Positions 38,098 through 47,228 of a DNA stretch of 64,000 nt are shown in pieces. The stretch lies in NCBI GenBank assembly GCA_964606085.1, contig CAZSFD010000012.1, positions 1 to 64,000 of the forward strand, written 5' to 3'. A program made the position numbers and the translations under genes. Under the pieces are notes generated by a model. It had not been told where the DNA came from. It saw nothing but the letters and a program-made list of their open reading frames with translations, and made no database searches. Numbering within the stretch: the stretch's first letter is position 1; each line of letters opens with the position of its first letter. Source of the DNA: CAIQJJ01 sp964606085. Its GTDB lineage: Bacteria > Chloroflexota > Anaerolineae > Anaerolineales > UBA4823.

Positions 38098-40665
38098 TCA
38101 TTGGTAAGATACGAATGCCGCCTGCACTGTCTGTTCCAGAGTCCAGGCGTTTCCTTCGCGCGCTAGCTTTTCAAAAGCCGCATCGCCCAGTTTGCGGCGC
38201 AGTTGGCGCATGGTCTGTTCAAAATCGGGGCGGCCCAGGGGGTGCATGGGCAGGTTCATGGCCTGGCGGTGTTGTTGCAAGGCGCCAACCAGGCGGGCCG
38301 CCTGTTGTGTCTGCCCTTTGAGGGTGGCAATGATCGTCAGACCCTCGATAAAGTCGAGAATGCTGCGCCATAGGCCATGCTCCAACGCGACCTGCAACCC
38401 GTTGCGAAAGCCCTGTGTGGCAATATCCAGGTTATTTTGCTTGAGTGCTATCAGGCCCAGGTTGAATTGGGCGCGGCTGCGGCTGGCGCGGTCATCTACC
38501 TGAATGGCTAATTTTTGCGCTTCATCGAACATGGCCGTGGCGCGAGCGTATTCCTGCCTTTCGAGGAACAAGCGTCCCAGGTTAAGCAGGGTGACAATGA
38601 TGCCCTGTGCGTTTTCGCGATGCCGAAACAACGCCAGCGCCCGCTCATACATTTGGATGGCTGGCTGGATTTCTGACTTGAGCGAGGCCATGTTGGCCAG
38701 GTGACAAACCGACCACGCAATGCTGATCGGCTCGCCCAGTTCTTCGGCCAGCAGCAGGCTCTCGCGAAACATCGTCATGGCAGTGGCATCGTCGCCGCGG
38801 ATGTGGGCCAGTTCGCCCGTGCCGTGCAGGGCGGCGCTAATGCTGCTGATGTTGTTTAGCTGGCGGGCCAAAGCCAAAGCTTCATCGAACAGGGCCGCTG
38901 CGCGTTCTAAATCAACCCGGTTGTAATAGAGCCAGCCCAGGCCCAAGAGGGCGTCAAGGCGTCGTTTGGTCATCATGTTCCGACAGTTGGCCAGCAAGGC
39001 TTCGCTCCAGGCAATTTCCTGTGGGTTGGCCAAAAATTCCCAATCGCGCCACAGATGAACGATAAACTGTAAAGCCTTTTCCTTTTCTTGTTGATCGATC
39101 ATCCAGCGGAAAGCGGTACGCAGGTTGTCCCCTTCGGCAATCAATAGCCCGGGGCGGGCTGTGGGTTGAATATTTTCCAAACCATCCAGCCAGTGCAAGA
39201 AGTAGTGAGCATGGGCACGCCCGGCGTCTTCCCATTCGCCGCTCTCTTTCAAGCGTTCCAGCGCATACTCTCGGATGGTTTGCAACATGGCGAAGCGCAC
39301 CTGGCGCGTGTCGGTTTGCAGCAGGCTCTTCTGTACCAGTCGCGTCAGGCCTGGGTTTACGCTTTCGGTGGGTGTGTCTGAGCGGGGTGAAAACGGGGAG
39401 GGATTGGCTTTATCGTGGGCCAGGCTGCCGGTCGGCAGGGCAATGGCGCCCACGATTGCGCCAGCTTCTGCTGTAAAGCCGTTCACAAAGACGGCCAGGC
39501 GGCGAAACAGGCGGCGTTCTTGCGCGTCAAGCAGGTGATAGCTCCATTCGATGGCGGCGCGCAGTGTGCGATGGCGGGTTGGCACATCGAGCGGGCCTTC
39601 GGTCAGCAGGCCCAGGCGGTTGTTGAGCAGGGCCAGGATTTGTTGCGGGGCGTATACCTGCATGCGGGCGGCGGCCAGTTCGATGGCCAGGGGCAGACCA
39701 TCCAATTGGATGCAAATTTGGGCAATGATCGGCGCGTTGGCATCGGTGAGGCTGAAATCGGGCTGAACGGCCCGGGCGCGTTCGACAAACAGGCGCACGG
39801 CATCAGATTGCGCCAGTCGGGCGGCGGAAACGCCTTGCAGTGGATCGGGCAAGGTCAATGGGGGAATGCGGACTTCGTGTTCGCCATAGACGTGCATGGC
39901 GCTCTGGCTGGTCACCAGCGCTTTCACCTGCGGGGCGGCCATCAGCAAACCGGTGATCGCGGCTGCGGCAGCGGTGATTTGTTCAAAGTTATCGAACACC
40001 AGCAGCATTTGTGCCTCGTGCAGGTGCAACATCACCAGGTCGCGCAAAGGCTGGTTCTCTATTTGTTTGATGCGCAATTCCTGGGCCAAGCGCAGCAGCA
40101 CGCCATCGGCGTGATCGAGGTGTTCCAGGGCGATGTTGAACACGCCATCGGGGAAATTCTCCTGCAATTGGGCCGCCGACTGCAAGGCCAGGCGGGTTTT
40201 GCCTACGCCGCCGGGGCCGGTCAGCGTCACCAGGCGGACATGCGGCTGCCGCAACAGATTACAAACTGCCTGCACCATTTTTTCTGCGCCGACGAAGGCA
40301 TTGAGCGGAGCAGGCAGGTTTGAACGAAGGCGCTTTTGGGCCGGAGATGCTTCGGCTTGCCAGTCGTTCAGGTGGGTGAGCAAATCGGGGATCAGTTGGC
40401 GCAGGTAGGTGAAGTAGGTTGGCGCGCTGACGCCCAGGGCGTCGGCATATCCCTGGCTGCTGGAAAATTGGCGGGGCAGCAGCAGTTCGAGCAGGTTTTG
40501 CTGTGCGGAAGGCAAAAGGCAAGTGCGCAGGTAGGCGTAGATTTCTGACGTACCCCCGCGCTCGACGATCCAGGTTTGCCAGGGTTCTTGTTGCAGCAGG
40601 CGCGGCGGAAAACGGGGCAAGCGCAGCAGGGCTTTCAGGTGTTCTTCATCCCAATGAATTTTCAT
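38098..40665 (-). CDS. STAND (NB-ARC-like) ATPase regulator with TPR repeats
   Basis: An 855-residue protein. The N-terminal 110 residues include a helix-turn-helix-like stretch (QGYADALGVSAPTYFTYLRQ). The NTPase domain has P-loop LTGPGGVGKTRLA (149-160), LLVFDNFE as Walker B and GLPLAIELAAAR. About ten TPR-like repeats fill residues 540-800. Such proteins act as ligand-gated switches, often as transcription factors. About 20 extra residues (SLAHDKANPSPFSPRSDTPT) interrupt the winged-helix part near residue 430. It is divergent from the GH5 gene, with five 11-bp direct repeats just upstream of its start, so control of that gene is likely. Confidence 0.85.
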   Translation of the reverse strand: MKIHWDEEHLKALLRLPRFPPRLLQQEPWQTWIVERGGTSEIYAYLRTCLLPSAQQNLLELLLPRQFSSSQGYADALGVSAPTYFTYLRQLIPDLLTHLNDWQAEASPAQKRLRSNLPAPLNAFVGAEKMVQAVCNLLRQPHVRLVTLTGPGGVGKTRLALQSAAQLQENFPDGVFNIALEHLDHADGVLLRLAQELRIKQIENQPLRDLVMLHLHEAQMLLVFDNFEQITAAAAAITGLLMAAPQVKALVTSQSAMHVYGEHEVRIPPLTLPDPLQGVSAARLAQSDAVRLFVERARAVQPDFSLTDANAPIIAQICIQLDGLPLAIELAAARMQVYAPQQILALLNNRLGLLTEGPLDVPTRHRTLRAAIEWSYHLLDAQERRLFRRLAVFVNGFTAEAGAIVGAIALPTGSLAHDKANPSPFSPRSDTPTESVNPGLTRLVQKSLLQTDTRQVRFAMLQTIREYALERLKESGEWEDAGRAHAHYFLHWLDGLENIQPTARPGLLIAEGDNLRTAFRWMIDQQEKEKALQFIVHLWRDWEFLANPQEIAWSEALLANCRNMMTKRRLDALLGLGWLYYNRVDLERAAALFDEALALARQLNNISSISAALHGTGELAHIRGDDATAMTMFRESLLLAEELGEPISIAWSVCHLANMASLKSEIQPAIQMYERALALFRHRENAQGIIVTLLNLGRLFLERQEYARATAMFDEAQKLAIQVDDRASRSRAQFNLGLIALKQNNLDIATQGFRNGLQVALEHGLWRSILDFIEGLTIIATLKGQTQQAARLVGALQQHRQAMNLPMHPLGRPDFEQTMRQLRRKLGDAAFEKLAREGNAWTLEQTVQAAFVSYQ

Positions 40666-40680
40666 GCCAACTCCGCGATC

Positions 40681-40736
40681 ATAGTCAAACGATAGTCAAA
40701 CGATAGTGAAAAGCATAGCAAAACCATAGCGAATAT
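40681..40736. promoter_or_regulatory. Five 11-bp direct repeats (iterons) in a divergent promoter
   Basis: ATAGTCAAACG at 40681 and again at 40692, then ATAGTGAAAAGC (40703), ATAGCAAAACC (40715) and ATAGCGAATAT (40726). The ATAG words recur every 11, 11, 12 and 11 bases, one helical turn, so bound subunits would line up on one DNA face. They lie 15 bases upstream of the STAND gene start and about 15-70 bases upstream of a -10-like TACAAT for the GH5 gene. Confidence 0.75.
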
Positions 40737-40750
40737 GCAAGACTCTGGCC

Positions 40751-40756
40751 TACAAT
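40751..40756 (+). promoter_or_regulatory. Possible -10 box (TACAAT) of the GH5 gene
   Basis: TACAAT lies 46 bases before the GH5 start and directly downstream of the iteron array. No consensus -35 hexamer is present, as expected for an activator-dependent promoter. Confidence 0.4.
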
Positions 40757-40802
40757 AAAAGTATAAACCCTCACCCCCACTTGTTCAAATAAGGAGAAAA
40801 AA

Positions 40803-43373
40803 ATGAACCGGTTGGTTATTCTTCGAGTACTGTTGTTCTTTGTGATTGCGCTCGGTTTGTTCCCTTTGATTCCGGCGCAGCCGGCTGCCGCCGCTACCCC
40901 CTGGCTGATGGTAGAAGGCAATCGGATCAAAGACCCGAATGGGAATGTCGTCATTTTGCGCGGCGTTTCGCTGATTGACCTGGGCTTTCTCAAGACTTAT
41001 CGCGGGGGGGTAGATGGCATCAAAGCGCAAATTGACCGCATCACCAACACGGGGGATAACAGTAACGGCGTCAATGGCTGGTATGCGCGCATGGTGCGCC
41101 TGCCCGTTTACCCGCCAATGGTCGAGACATACGCGTCTTCGTATCCATTCCCCTTCACACCCAGCGGCAACGATGCCTATTTCAATGACCTGCTCAAGCC
41201 GGTGGTAGATTACGCCACGTCGAAGGGCCTGTATGTGGTTATAGATTTTCACCAAATTTCGGATACCGACGGTGATCACAACCAGCAGGCCATTGATTTC
41301 TGGACCTACATGGCGCCCAAGTTCAAAGATTATTCCAACGTCATTTATGAAGTTTTCAACGAACCGATTGACGAGATCAGCACCGATGCCCTGGTGCGCT
41401 GGAACGATTACAAGCCACGCGCCCAAAACTGGGTAAATATCATTCGCCAGGCCGCCCCCAACAACCTGCTCTTCGTGGGCAGCCCGATCTGGTCGCAAAA
41501 CCTGGGGCCGGCTGCCGATGATCCCATTAGCGGCGGCAATATCGTCTACGTGGCGCACGCCTACCCATCCAACTGGCACGATTGGTTCCGCGGCCAGGTC
41601 AGCCAGTGTGCGGCAGAGCATCCGGTGGTCTTCACCGAATGGGGCTATAACGCCGAAAACCCCAACGACAACTTCTACTCCACCACATTTGCGGGTGAAT
41701 TGAAGACCTTTGTCGAAGATAAGGGCGCTTCGTGGACGGCCTGGGATTATGATTGGGAATGGAAGCCACCCATGCTCTCCAACTCCAATTACGAACTGAC
41801 CACCTTTGGCGTCTTTGCCAAGCAGTGGCTCTACGACCGCCGCAACAGCGACCAGCCCGGCACTGGCCCCACCAGCACCCCACCGCCGCCAACGGCGACA
41901 TCTTCTGGCGGCAGTGGCAACGCTCGCAGCGGAAGCTGGGCGGCGCGCCTGAGCAACTCGAATGGCGATTGGAAGAATCTCCACCAGCAGGTGTCGGTCT
42001 CGTCTAACACGACCTACAAGGCCGCCATCTGGATCAAAGGCAGCGGCCAGGTAGACCTGGTGATCCACGCCAATAGTTGGGGCGCAGAACTGAAATCCAC
42101 GCGCTGCACAGCCAGCAGCAGCTATAGCGAATGTTCGCTCACGTTCAGCAGCGGCAGCAACACCAGCGTGGGCTATCGCCTGACCAACGGCACAGCGGGT
42201 CAAAATATGTACCTCGATGACGCCTTCCTGGGTGTTTCGGGCGGCAGCAATGTGCTGACCAATGCCAGCTTCGAGAGCGGCACGAGTAACTGGTATGTCG
42301 AAACGCCCTTCGCCATCGAAAACGTGGGCAGCGGGCCAACCAGCACCCCCGCGCCGGCCACCAGCACGCCGGTTCCACCCACAGCCACGCCAGTTGCCGC
42401 TACCAACACCCCCATCCCGCCCACAGCCACTTCGGCCCCGGTCAGTGGCGCGATCATTTACGATGACGCGACAACCTGGAGCCTCAGTGGATGGGGCAAT
42501 TCATCGTGGAATGTGAACAACACCTCGCCAGTGTATGCGGGCAGCAAATCGTTGATGATAGATATTGGCGATGCGTGGAGCGGCGTGACCTTGAGTAAAT
42601 CGGGCGGACTCAGCACCAGCGGTTACACCAAAATCACCTTCTGGGCGAATGGCGGCAGCAACCCTGTCAACAATGTGGCCCTGGTTGTCAATGATGACTA
42701 CACCTACAAGCCGAAGTTCAATGTGTCCGCCAATACCTGGACGCAGATCACCATCAACCTGAGCAGCGTAGGCAGCCCATCGGCCATCACATCGCTCATC
42801 TTTCACGATCAATCTGGCGGCAACCTGCCAGCCTTTTATGTAGATAACCTGCAACTGGAGGGCAACACGTCATCGCCCACCAACACCCCTGCCCCGGCCA
42901 CCAGCACCCCCATTCCACCGACCAACACGCCTGTCCCACCGACGGCTACACCCAGCAGCAGCCTGACCATCTACGCCGACACGACCTCCTGGGCTGTCAG
43001 CGGCTGGAGCGTAACCTACAACGTCAACAACACCAGCCCGGTCTATGCCGGCAGCAAATCCATCTCGGTTGATTTCACAGCCGCCTGGGCCGGGTTCAAA
43101 CTGGCCCCTTCCAGCGCGATTGGCACCAGCGGGTATAGCAAAGTCACCTTCTGGGTGCGCAGCGCCAGTACGGTCAACAATGTGGCCCTGGTGGTCAACA
43201 ACACTTACAGCAACCTGCCCAAGTTCAACATCCCCGCCAACACCTGGACACAGATCACCATTCCTCTGAGCCAGTTGGGCAGCCCATCCAGCATTACCGA
43301 AATGGTCTTCCACGATCAATCCGGTAGCAACCTGCCTGTGTTCTATGTGGACGAGCTCAAGCTCGTGCCATAA
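40803..43373 (+). CDS. Secreted GH5 glycoside hydrolase (endoglucanase-like) with carbohydrate-binding modules
   Basis: An 856-residue exported enzyme. The signal peptide runs to about residue 31 (AAAA). The catalytic GH5 domain (32-355) has acid/base E187 in VFNEPID and nucleophile E279 in FTEWGY. A CBM4/9-like jelly-roll module follows at about 370-500. Two similar modules of about 130 residues (about 555-690 and 725-856) each read IY-D-TTSW-S-GW...YNVNNTSPVYAGSKS...FHDQSG-NLP-FYVD. All are joined by PTNTPAPATSTP linkers. It probably hydrolyses cellulose or another beta-glucan outside the cell. RBS AAGGAG precedes the ATG. A terminator follows at 43404. Confidence 0.92.
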   Translation: MNRLVILRVLLFFVIALGLFPLIPAQPAAAATPWLMVEGNRIKDPNGNVVILRGVSLIDLGFLKTYRGGVDGIKAQIDRITNTGDNSNGVNGWYARMVRLPVYPPMVETYASSYPFPFTPSGNDAYFNDLLKPVVDYATSKGLYVVIDFHQISDTDGDHNQQAIDFWTYMAPKFKDYSNVIYEVFNEPIDEISTDALVRWNDYKPRAQNWVNIIRQAAPNNLLFVGSPIWSQNLGPAADDPISGGNIVYVAHAYPSNWHDWFRGQVSQCAAEHPVVFTEWGYNAENPNDNFYSTTFAGELKTFVEDKGASWTAWDYDWEWKPPMLSNSNYELTTFGVFAKQWLYDRRNSDQPGTGPTSTPPPPTATSSGGSGNARSGSWAARLSNSNGDWKNLHQQVSVSSNTTYKAAIWIKGSGQVDLVIHANSWGAELKSTRCTASSSYSECSLTFSSGSNTSVGYRLTNGTAGQNMYLDDAFLGVSGGSNVLTNASFESGTSNWYVETPFAIENVGSGPTSTPAPATSTPVPPTATPVAATNTPIPPTATSAPVSGAIIYDDATTWSLSGWGNSSWNVNNTSPVYAGSKSLMIDIGDAWSGVTLSKSGGLSTSGYTKITFWANGGSNPVNNVALVVNDDYTYKPKFNVSANTWTQITINLSSVGSPSAITSLIFHDQSGGNLPAFYVDNLQLEGNTSSPTNTPAPATSTPIPPTNTPVPPTATPSSSLTIYADTTSWAVSGWSVTYNVNNTSPVYAGSKSISVDFTAAWAGFKLAPSSAIGTSGYSKVTFWVRSASTVNNVALVVNNTYSNLPKFNIPANTWTQITIPLSQLGSPSSITEMVFHDQSGSNLPVFYVDELKLVP

Positions 43374-43403
43374 GAGCGACGTTGTTTACGCCTCCTTCCT
43401 GTT

Positions 43404-43437
43404 GTAGGGCGAGCAAATGCTCGCCCTACTTTTTTTG
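43404..43437 (+). terminator. Intrinsic terminator after GH5 gene
   Basis: A 12-bp perfect stem GTAGGGCGAGCA / TGCTCGCCCTAC with a two-base loop, followed by eight T. Confidence 0.92.
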
Positions 43438-43510
43438 TAGATTTGCTGATATATTAACCGCCGGGATTTTCCCTACATATCAAAACTTTCTATCACCAAA
43501 GGAAATTACG

Positions 43511-44230
43511 ATGAACACTACCCCCACCTTACACGACCTCGCCAAAATGATCGATCACTCCCTGCTCCATCCCACCATGACCGACGCCGACATCCTCGCC
43601 GGCTGCGACATTGCCCGCCGTTACCATGTTGCCACAGTGTGCGTCAAACCCTATGCCGTGGCGATGTGCAAAGCAGCGCTGGCCGGTTCAGATGTGGACA
43701 TCTGCTCTGTCATCGGCTTTCCGCATGGCAACAACACTACGGCCATCAAAGTCGCTGAGACAGAACAGGCCATCCGCGATGGCGCCACCGAGATTGATAT
43801 GGTGATCAATATCGGCAAGGCCCTCGGCGGGGATTGGGACTTCGTCCGCGCTGACATTGACGCGGTCAACCAGGCCTGCGTGCGACATGGCGCGATCCTC
43901 AAAGTCATCTTCGAGACGGACTATCTCAAAGATGAGCCTATCATCAAATTGTGCCAAATCTGCTCGGAACTGAAAGTGGCTTTCGTCAAGACATCCAGCG
44001 GCTATGGCTTTGTCAAGCAGCCCAGCGGCGATTACAACTACCAGGGCGCCACCGAGCATGTGCTGACGCTCATGCGCCAGCACAGCGCGCCCGAAGTGCA
44101 GTTGAAGGCCGCCGGCGGCGTGCGCACCCTCGACCAGCTTCTCAAAGTGCGCGAACTGGGCTGCACGCGCAGCGGCGCAACCGCCACCGAAGCGATGCTC
44201 GAAGAGGCGAAGAAACGCGGCTATGCCTAA
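43511..44230 (+). CDS. deoC: Deoxyribose-phosphate aldolase
   Basis: A 239-residue class I aldolase that splits 2-deoxyribose-5-phosphate into acetaldehyde and glyceraldehyde-3-phosphate in nucleoside catabolism. The active residues are in place: D96 in ATEIDMVINIG, Schiff-base K160 in VAFVKTSSGYG, and a further Lys in VQLKAAGGVRT. MIDHSLLHP opens the barrel. The start at 43511 follows AAAGGAAATTACG; the 43 upstream codons overlap the terminator and are rejected. It is a single-gene unit ended by the terminator at 44319. Confidence 0.94.
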   Translation: MNTTPTLHDLAKMIDHSLLHPTMTDADILAGCDIARRYHVATVCVKPYAVAMCKAALAGSDVDICSVIGFPHGNNTTAIKVAETEQAIRDGATEIDMVINIGKALGGDWDFVRADIDAVNQACVRHGAILKVIFETDYLKDEPIIKLCQICSELKVAFVKTSSGYGFVKQPSGDYNYQGATEHVLTLMRQHSAPEVQLKAAGGVRTLDQLLKVRELGCTRSGATATEAMLEEAKKRGYA

Positions 44231-44318
44231 GAGTCTATCTGAAAAGTTAAGCCCTGAGAGAAAAGCAATTTATCCTTATGTAGTGTATAGCCAGGTAATC
44301 ATCCCCCATGGATGCGCT

Positions 44319-44354
44319 AAAACCGCCATAAGTACAGCTTATGGCGGTTTTTTT
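44319..44354. terminator. Bidirectional intrinsic terminator
   Basis: A 14-bp stem AAAACCGCCATAAG / CTTATGGCGGTTTT with loop TACAG and T-runs in the + direction (A-runs for the - direction). It serves deoC and possibly the convergent beta-helix gene. Confidence 0.9.
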
Positions 44355-44484
44355 GTTTGGGGTGTGTGTTACTTGGAGGGCAAGTCTTGGGGCAGGTGAT
44401 TCAGCATGGCAGGCAAGGCGTTCGGAGGTATGCACCTTGCACACTACCAACCAGTTCAGGCGGATGAACCACAGCAGCTTGACC

Positions 44485-46128
44485 TTATGGAAAAACCAGC
44501 CGCGGTGGGAAATTTTGCAGCCACCATTGCACCTGTTCCGCGCCCAGCCACAGCGCCCCCAGGTCGGGCGGCGAGCCATCGGGGTCGGCGGGCAGGGCCG
44601 GGTCGCCCATGTCAATGGCGTTGATCGAAAGGCCCGCTTGCAGCCAAAATTGGGCATTTTCGGGGTCAACAAAATGCGGGTCGCCAGCGCGGTCATTGCT
44701 TCCGCCAAAGGGCCAGGCCAGGTCGTAGGCATTGCCACCGCCGGCAATCACGGGGTATTGCACGTTGGTGGTCTGGTAGAACAGGTTGTAATCCAACACA
44801 ATGTTGACCGCCGCCAACGCCTGCAACGGGTCGGCGTTCAGCTTCTTCCAATGGTCTTCACTGTATCCCACCTGAAAGGCGCAGTTTTCAGCGATGATAT
44901 TGTTGCAAAGGTCTACATCGGTGACATTGGCAGAGAAAAAATAGACGCCGCCAGTGAGGTAGTAAAACTGCTTGCCCGAAATCGGCCAGCCGCAGCCGTT
45001 ACGATAGATCGTATTGTGGTGAATTTGAATCTGGCTGCGCGGGCCATCTTCGCCAAAACGGGCAAAAATGACCCCCGTCCCCAGGTTGTCGAACACCAGG
45101 TTGTGGTGGAAGCGCACGTCGCGCACGAAATCGCCATTTTCCACCGAAATGGCAAAACCCGCCCCGCCGTTGTGTTCGATCACATTTTCATAGATTTCGA
45201 TGTCCTCAATCGCCCCAAACCAGGCATCCACATAAATACCCTGGCGGTCGGCATCCACCACATAATTGTGGTGAACCTTGCCATGCTTGCTCACTTCCTT
45301 CACATCAATGCCTTCTTTATCGCAGGCGTAGACGTAGTTGTGCGAGACGTCAAAATGCTGCGCCCCAGCAATGCTGATCGCCTCGTGCGGCGGCTCGCCT
45401 TCTTTCACATAGCCCAGCGGCAGCATATCCCAGGTGTTGGCATTGGTGACGGTGTTGGCGGTAATGGTGATATATTCCGCGCCCACGCTGTCGAAGTTGG
45501 TATCCCAGGCGGCAATGCCAGGGCCAAACGTGCTATCCACCGTATTGTTGATGATTTCGACATGCTGTGCATCGCGCGCCAAAATGCCCATCTGGTGCGA
45601 GTTGCGCACGGTCAGGCCCATCACGCGGATGTAAGCCACCTCGCGGATGTAAAAACTGCCATCATCGTGCGAAAACGACCAGGAGCCATCGTTATCGAGA
45701 GCCGAAGCATCCAAAATGGGCTGCTCACCGGGATAGGCGGCGTAGGTGATCCAGGCGGCGGGCGTGCCACTGTTTTTCAGGCGCACCGCCGCCGCCAGCG
45801 TATACATCCCACCACGGATGTAGACCGTCTGCCCGGCGGTTAGCGTGTCAGCAGCGCGGTTCACGGTAGCCCAGGGCTGCTCGAACGTGCCAGGGTTGGC
45901 GTCATCGCCATCGGGGGCGACGAAGAAATCATCGGGCTGTGGCTCGAAGGCGGGGAGCTTGGGCCGCGTAGGGGTCGGTGGAAGGCGAGTTTGCGTTGGC
46001 GAGGGCGGCGTGGCAGACGGCAAGGCCGTCGAAGCCGGCGGAGTGGTTGGACTTGGCAACCGTTCAGGGGTAACAGCCGTGCAGGCTGCCAGAACCAGGC
46101 ACAAAACCAGGGTAATTTTTTTCAACAT
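44485..46128 (-). CDS. Right-handed parallel beta-helix lipoprotein
   Basis: A 547-residue exported lipoprotein: signal MLKKITLVLCLVLAAC, a Pro/Thr linker, then APDGDDANPGTFEQPWATVN, the usual entry of DUF1565/beta-helix proteins. Long coils of NNTV, HHNYV, YENVIEHNGGAGF, HHNLVF and NNIIAENC type repeats follow. These folds are frequent in polysaccharide lyases and binding proteins, but no catalytic set is assigned. Its start overlaps the stop of the preceding gene in the operon by a few bases (ATGTTGA). It is the last gene of the minus-strand carbohydrate operon. Confidence 0.85.
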   Translation of the reverse strand: MLKKITLVLCLVLAACTAVTPERLPSPTTPPASTALPSATPPSPTQTRLPPTPTRPKLPAFEPQPDDFFVAPDGDDANPGTFEQPWATVNRAADTLTAGQTVYIRGGMYTLAAAVRLKNSGTPAAWITYAAYPGEQPILDASALDNDGSWSFSHDDGSFYIREVAYIRVMGLTVRNSHQMGILARDAQHVEIINNTVDSTFGPGIAAWDTNFDSVGAEYITITANTVTNANTWDMLPLGYVKEGEPPHEAISIAGAQHFDVSHNYVYACDKEGIDVKEVSKHGKVHHNYVVDADRQGIYVDAWFGAIEDIEIYENVIEHNGGAGFAISVENGDFVRDVRFHHNLVFDNLGTGVIFARFGEDGPRSQIQIHHNTIYRNGCGWPISGKQFYYLTGGVYFFSANVTDVDLCNNIIAENCAFQVGYSEDHWKKLNADPLQALAAVNIVLDYNLFYQTTNVQYPVIAGGGNAYDLAWPFGGSNDRAGDPHFVDPENAQFWLQAGLSINAIDMGDPALPADPDGSPPDLGALWLGAEQVQWWLQNFPPRLVFP

Positions 46129-47228
46129 TCGGGCAACCGTCCATTGTGAATCAATTCGGTCAGATGTTGGTGCCAGGCCACCTCCCGCCACATGCCCACA
46201 AACTGCGGGCCACAAAAATTACTGGTGGCAATAGCCGCCCAACGCCCACTGGCCGAGGCCCGGCGCACCCCCAGTTCGCACAATTCCTTGATCCACCCCC
46301 ACGAAAGCAAAGGCCAATCTTTGTAATCCACAATCCCCCAGCATTCGGTGGTGATCAGCGGCTTTCTGGCTGCCTGCGACCAGCCCGCCGCCAGGTCAAT
46401 GCCACGGCACAGCGCAGCCTGCCAATGAGCAGGGTGCTTCTGATAGAGCGCCTCACCATTCAACTGCAAGTTGTCATACCCAACCGACGAAAACAATTCG
46501 AAGCCATAGCCCACCTGCTGATAAAAATCACTGAACATGGTCATCCAGAGATGCAGTTCGAGAAAATCCAGGGCAGTCACATCAATTTCGCGCCAGCGTT
46601 CATAATCGGTGGTAAACGAAAAAGTGAATGGCAGGTCCGAAAAGCGCTGGCGTAAGGGCGTCAGCGCCTCGTTCATCCACTGGCGCACCAACGGGTCTGG
46701 CAAAGCCAGACGCGGCTGATCGGGCGTGCGGTATAAGAAGGGCGCCCACTCGCGCAGGGGGAACTCATTGCACAGGTCAACATAACCAATCGCGCCCAGC
46801 AAACCAGCCTCGTCAATCAGGTCGAGAGCGGTCTGCCAGGCGTTGGCAAGCGCCAGGGGCGTGGTGATGCGCATACGGGTATCGTCCACATCCTGGCGAA
46901 ACCAGGATGAAAGCGCCACCTTCAGGCCACGCGCCGCACACTTCTCGATGAACTGGATCAACGCCGGGTATATCTGCACCCGGCAACGCGCCGCCGCCCC
47001 CCACATTTGCTGATCCCACTGCGGCAACAGTTCCCAGGTGCGGTAAGGGTCAGCGGTCAGCAGGTGAGGGTAGGCATCTATGCGCACGGCATCGTAGCCG
47101 CGCAGCAACAGCGCGTCGAGGGCTTCATCCCAGCTTTCGTAGCCAGCGCCAGGCCAGCGGCGTTCGAGCCAGGAAAAATCCCACATGGTAATTGCCAGGG
47201 GGTAGGTGAGTTTGAACATTGGTTTCAT
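46122..47228 (-). CDS. Cellulase-like (TIM-barrel) family protein
   Basis: A 368-residue protein without signal peptide that resembles sugar-binding cellulase-like proteins of the GH5-type barrel. Landmarks are YPLAITMWDFSWLERRWPGA, YDAVRIDAYPHLL, VDLCNEFPLREW (acid/base candidate Glu) and KPLITTECWGIVDYKDWPLL (nucleophile candidate Glu). So both catalytic glutamates seem present. It acts in the cytoplasm if it really lacks export. Start and upstream stop overlap as TGATG, indicating coupled translation. Substrate is unknown. Confidence 0.8.
   Translation of the reverse strand: MKPMFKLTYPLAITMWDFSWLERRWPGAGYESWDEALDALLLRGYDAVRIDAYPHLLTADPYRTWELLPQWDQQMWGAAARCRVQIYPALIQFIEKCAARGLKVALSSWFRQDVDDTRMRITTPLALANAWQTALDLIDEAGLLGAIGYVDLCNEFPLREWAPFLYRTPDQPRLALPDPLVRQWMNEALTPLRQRFSDLPFTFSFTTDYERWREIDVTALDFLELHLWMTMFSDFYQQVGYGFELFSSVGYDNLQLNGEALYQKHPAHWQAALCRGIDLAAGWSQAARKPLITTECWGIVDYKDWPLLSWGWIKELCELGVRRASASGRWAAIATSNFCGPQFVGMWREVAWHQHLTELIHNGRLPEC

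Noticed and set aside
40785..42203. 472-codon minus-strand frame opposite the GH5 gene
   Set aside because: The GH5 catalytic residues and signal peptide prove the plus strand is coding. The antisense has no ribosome site or domain.
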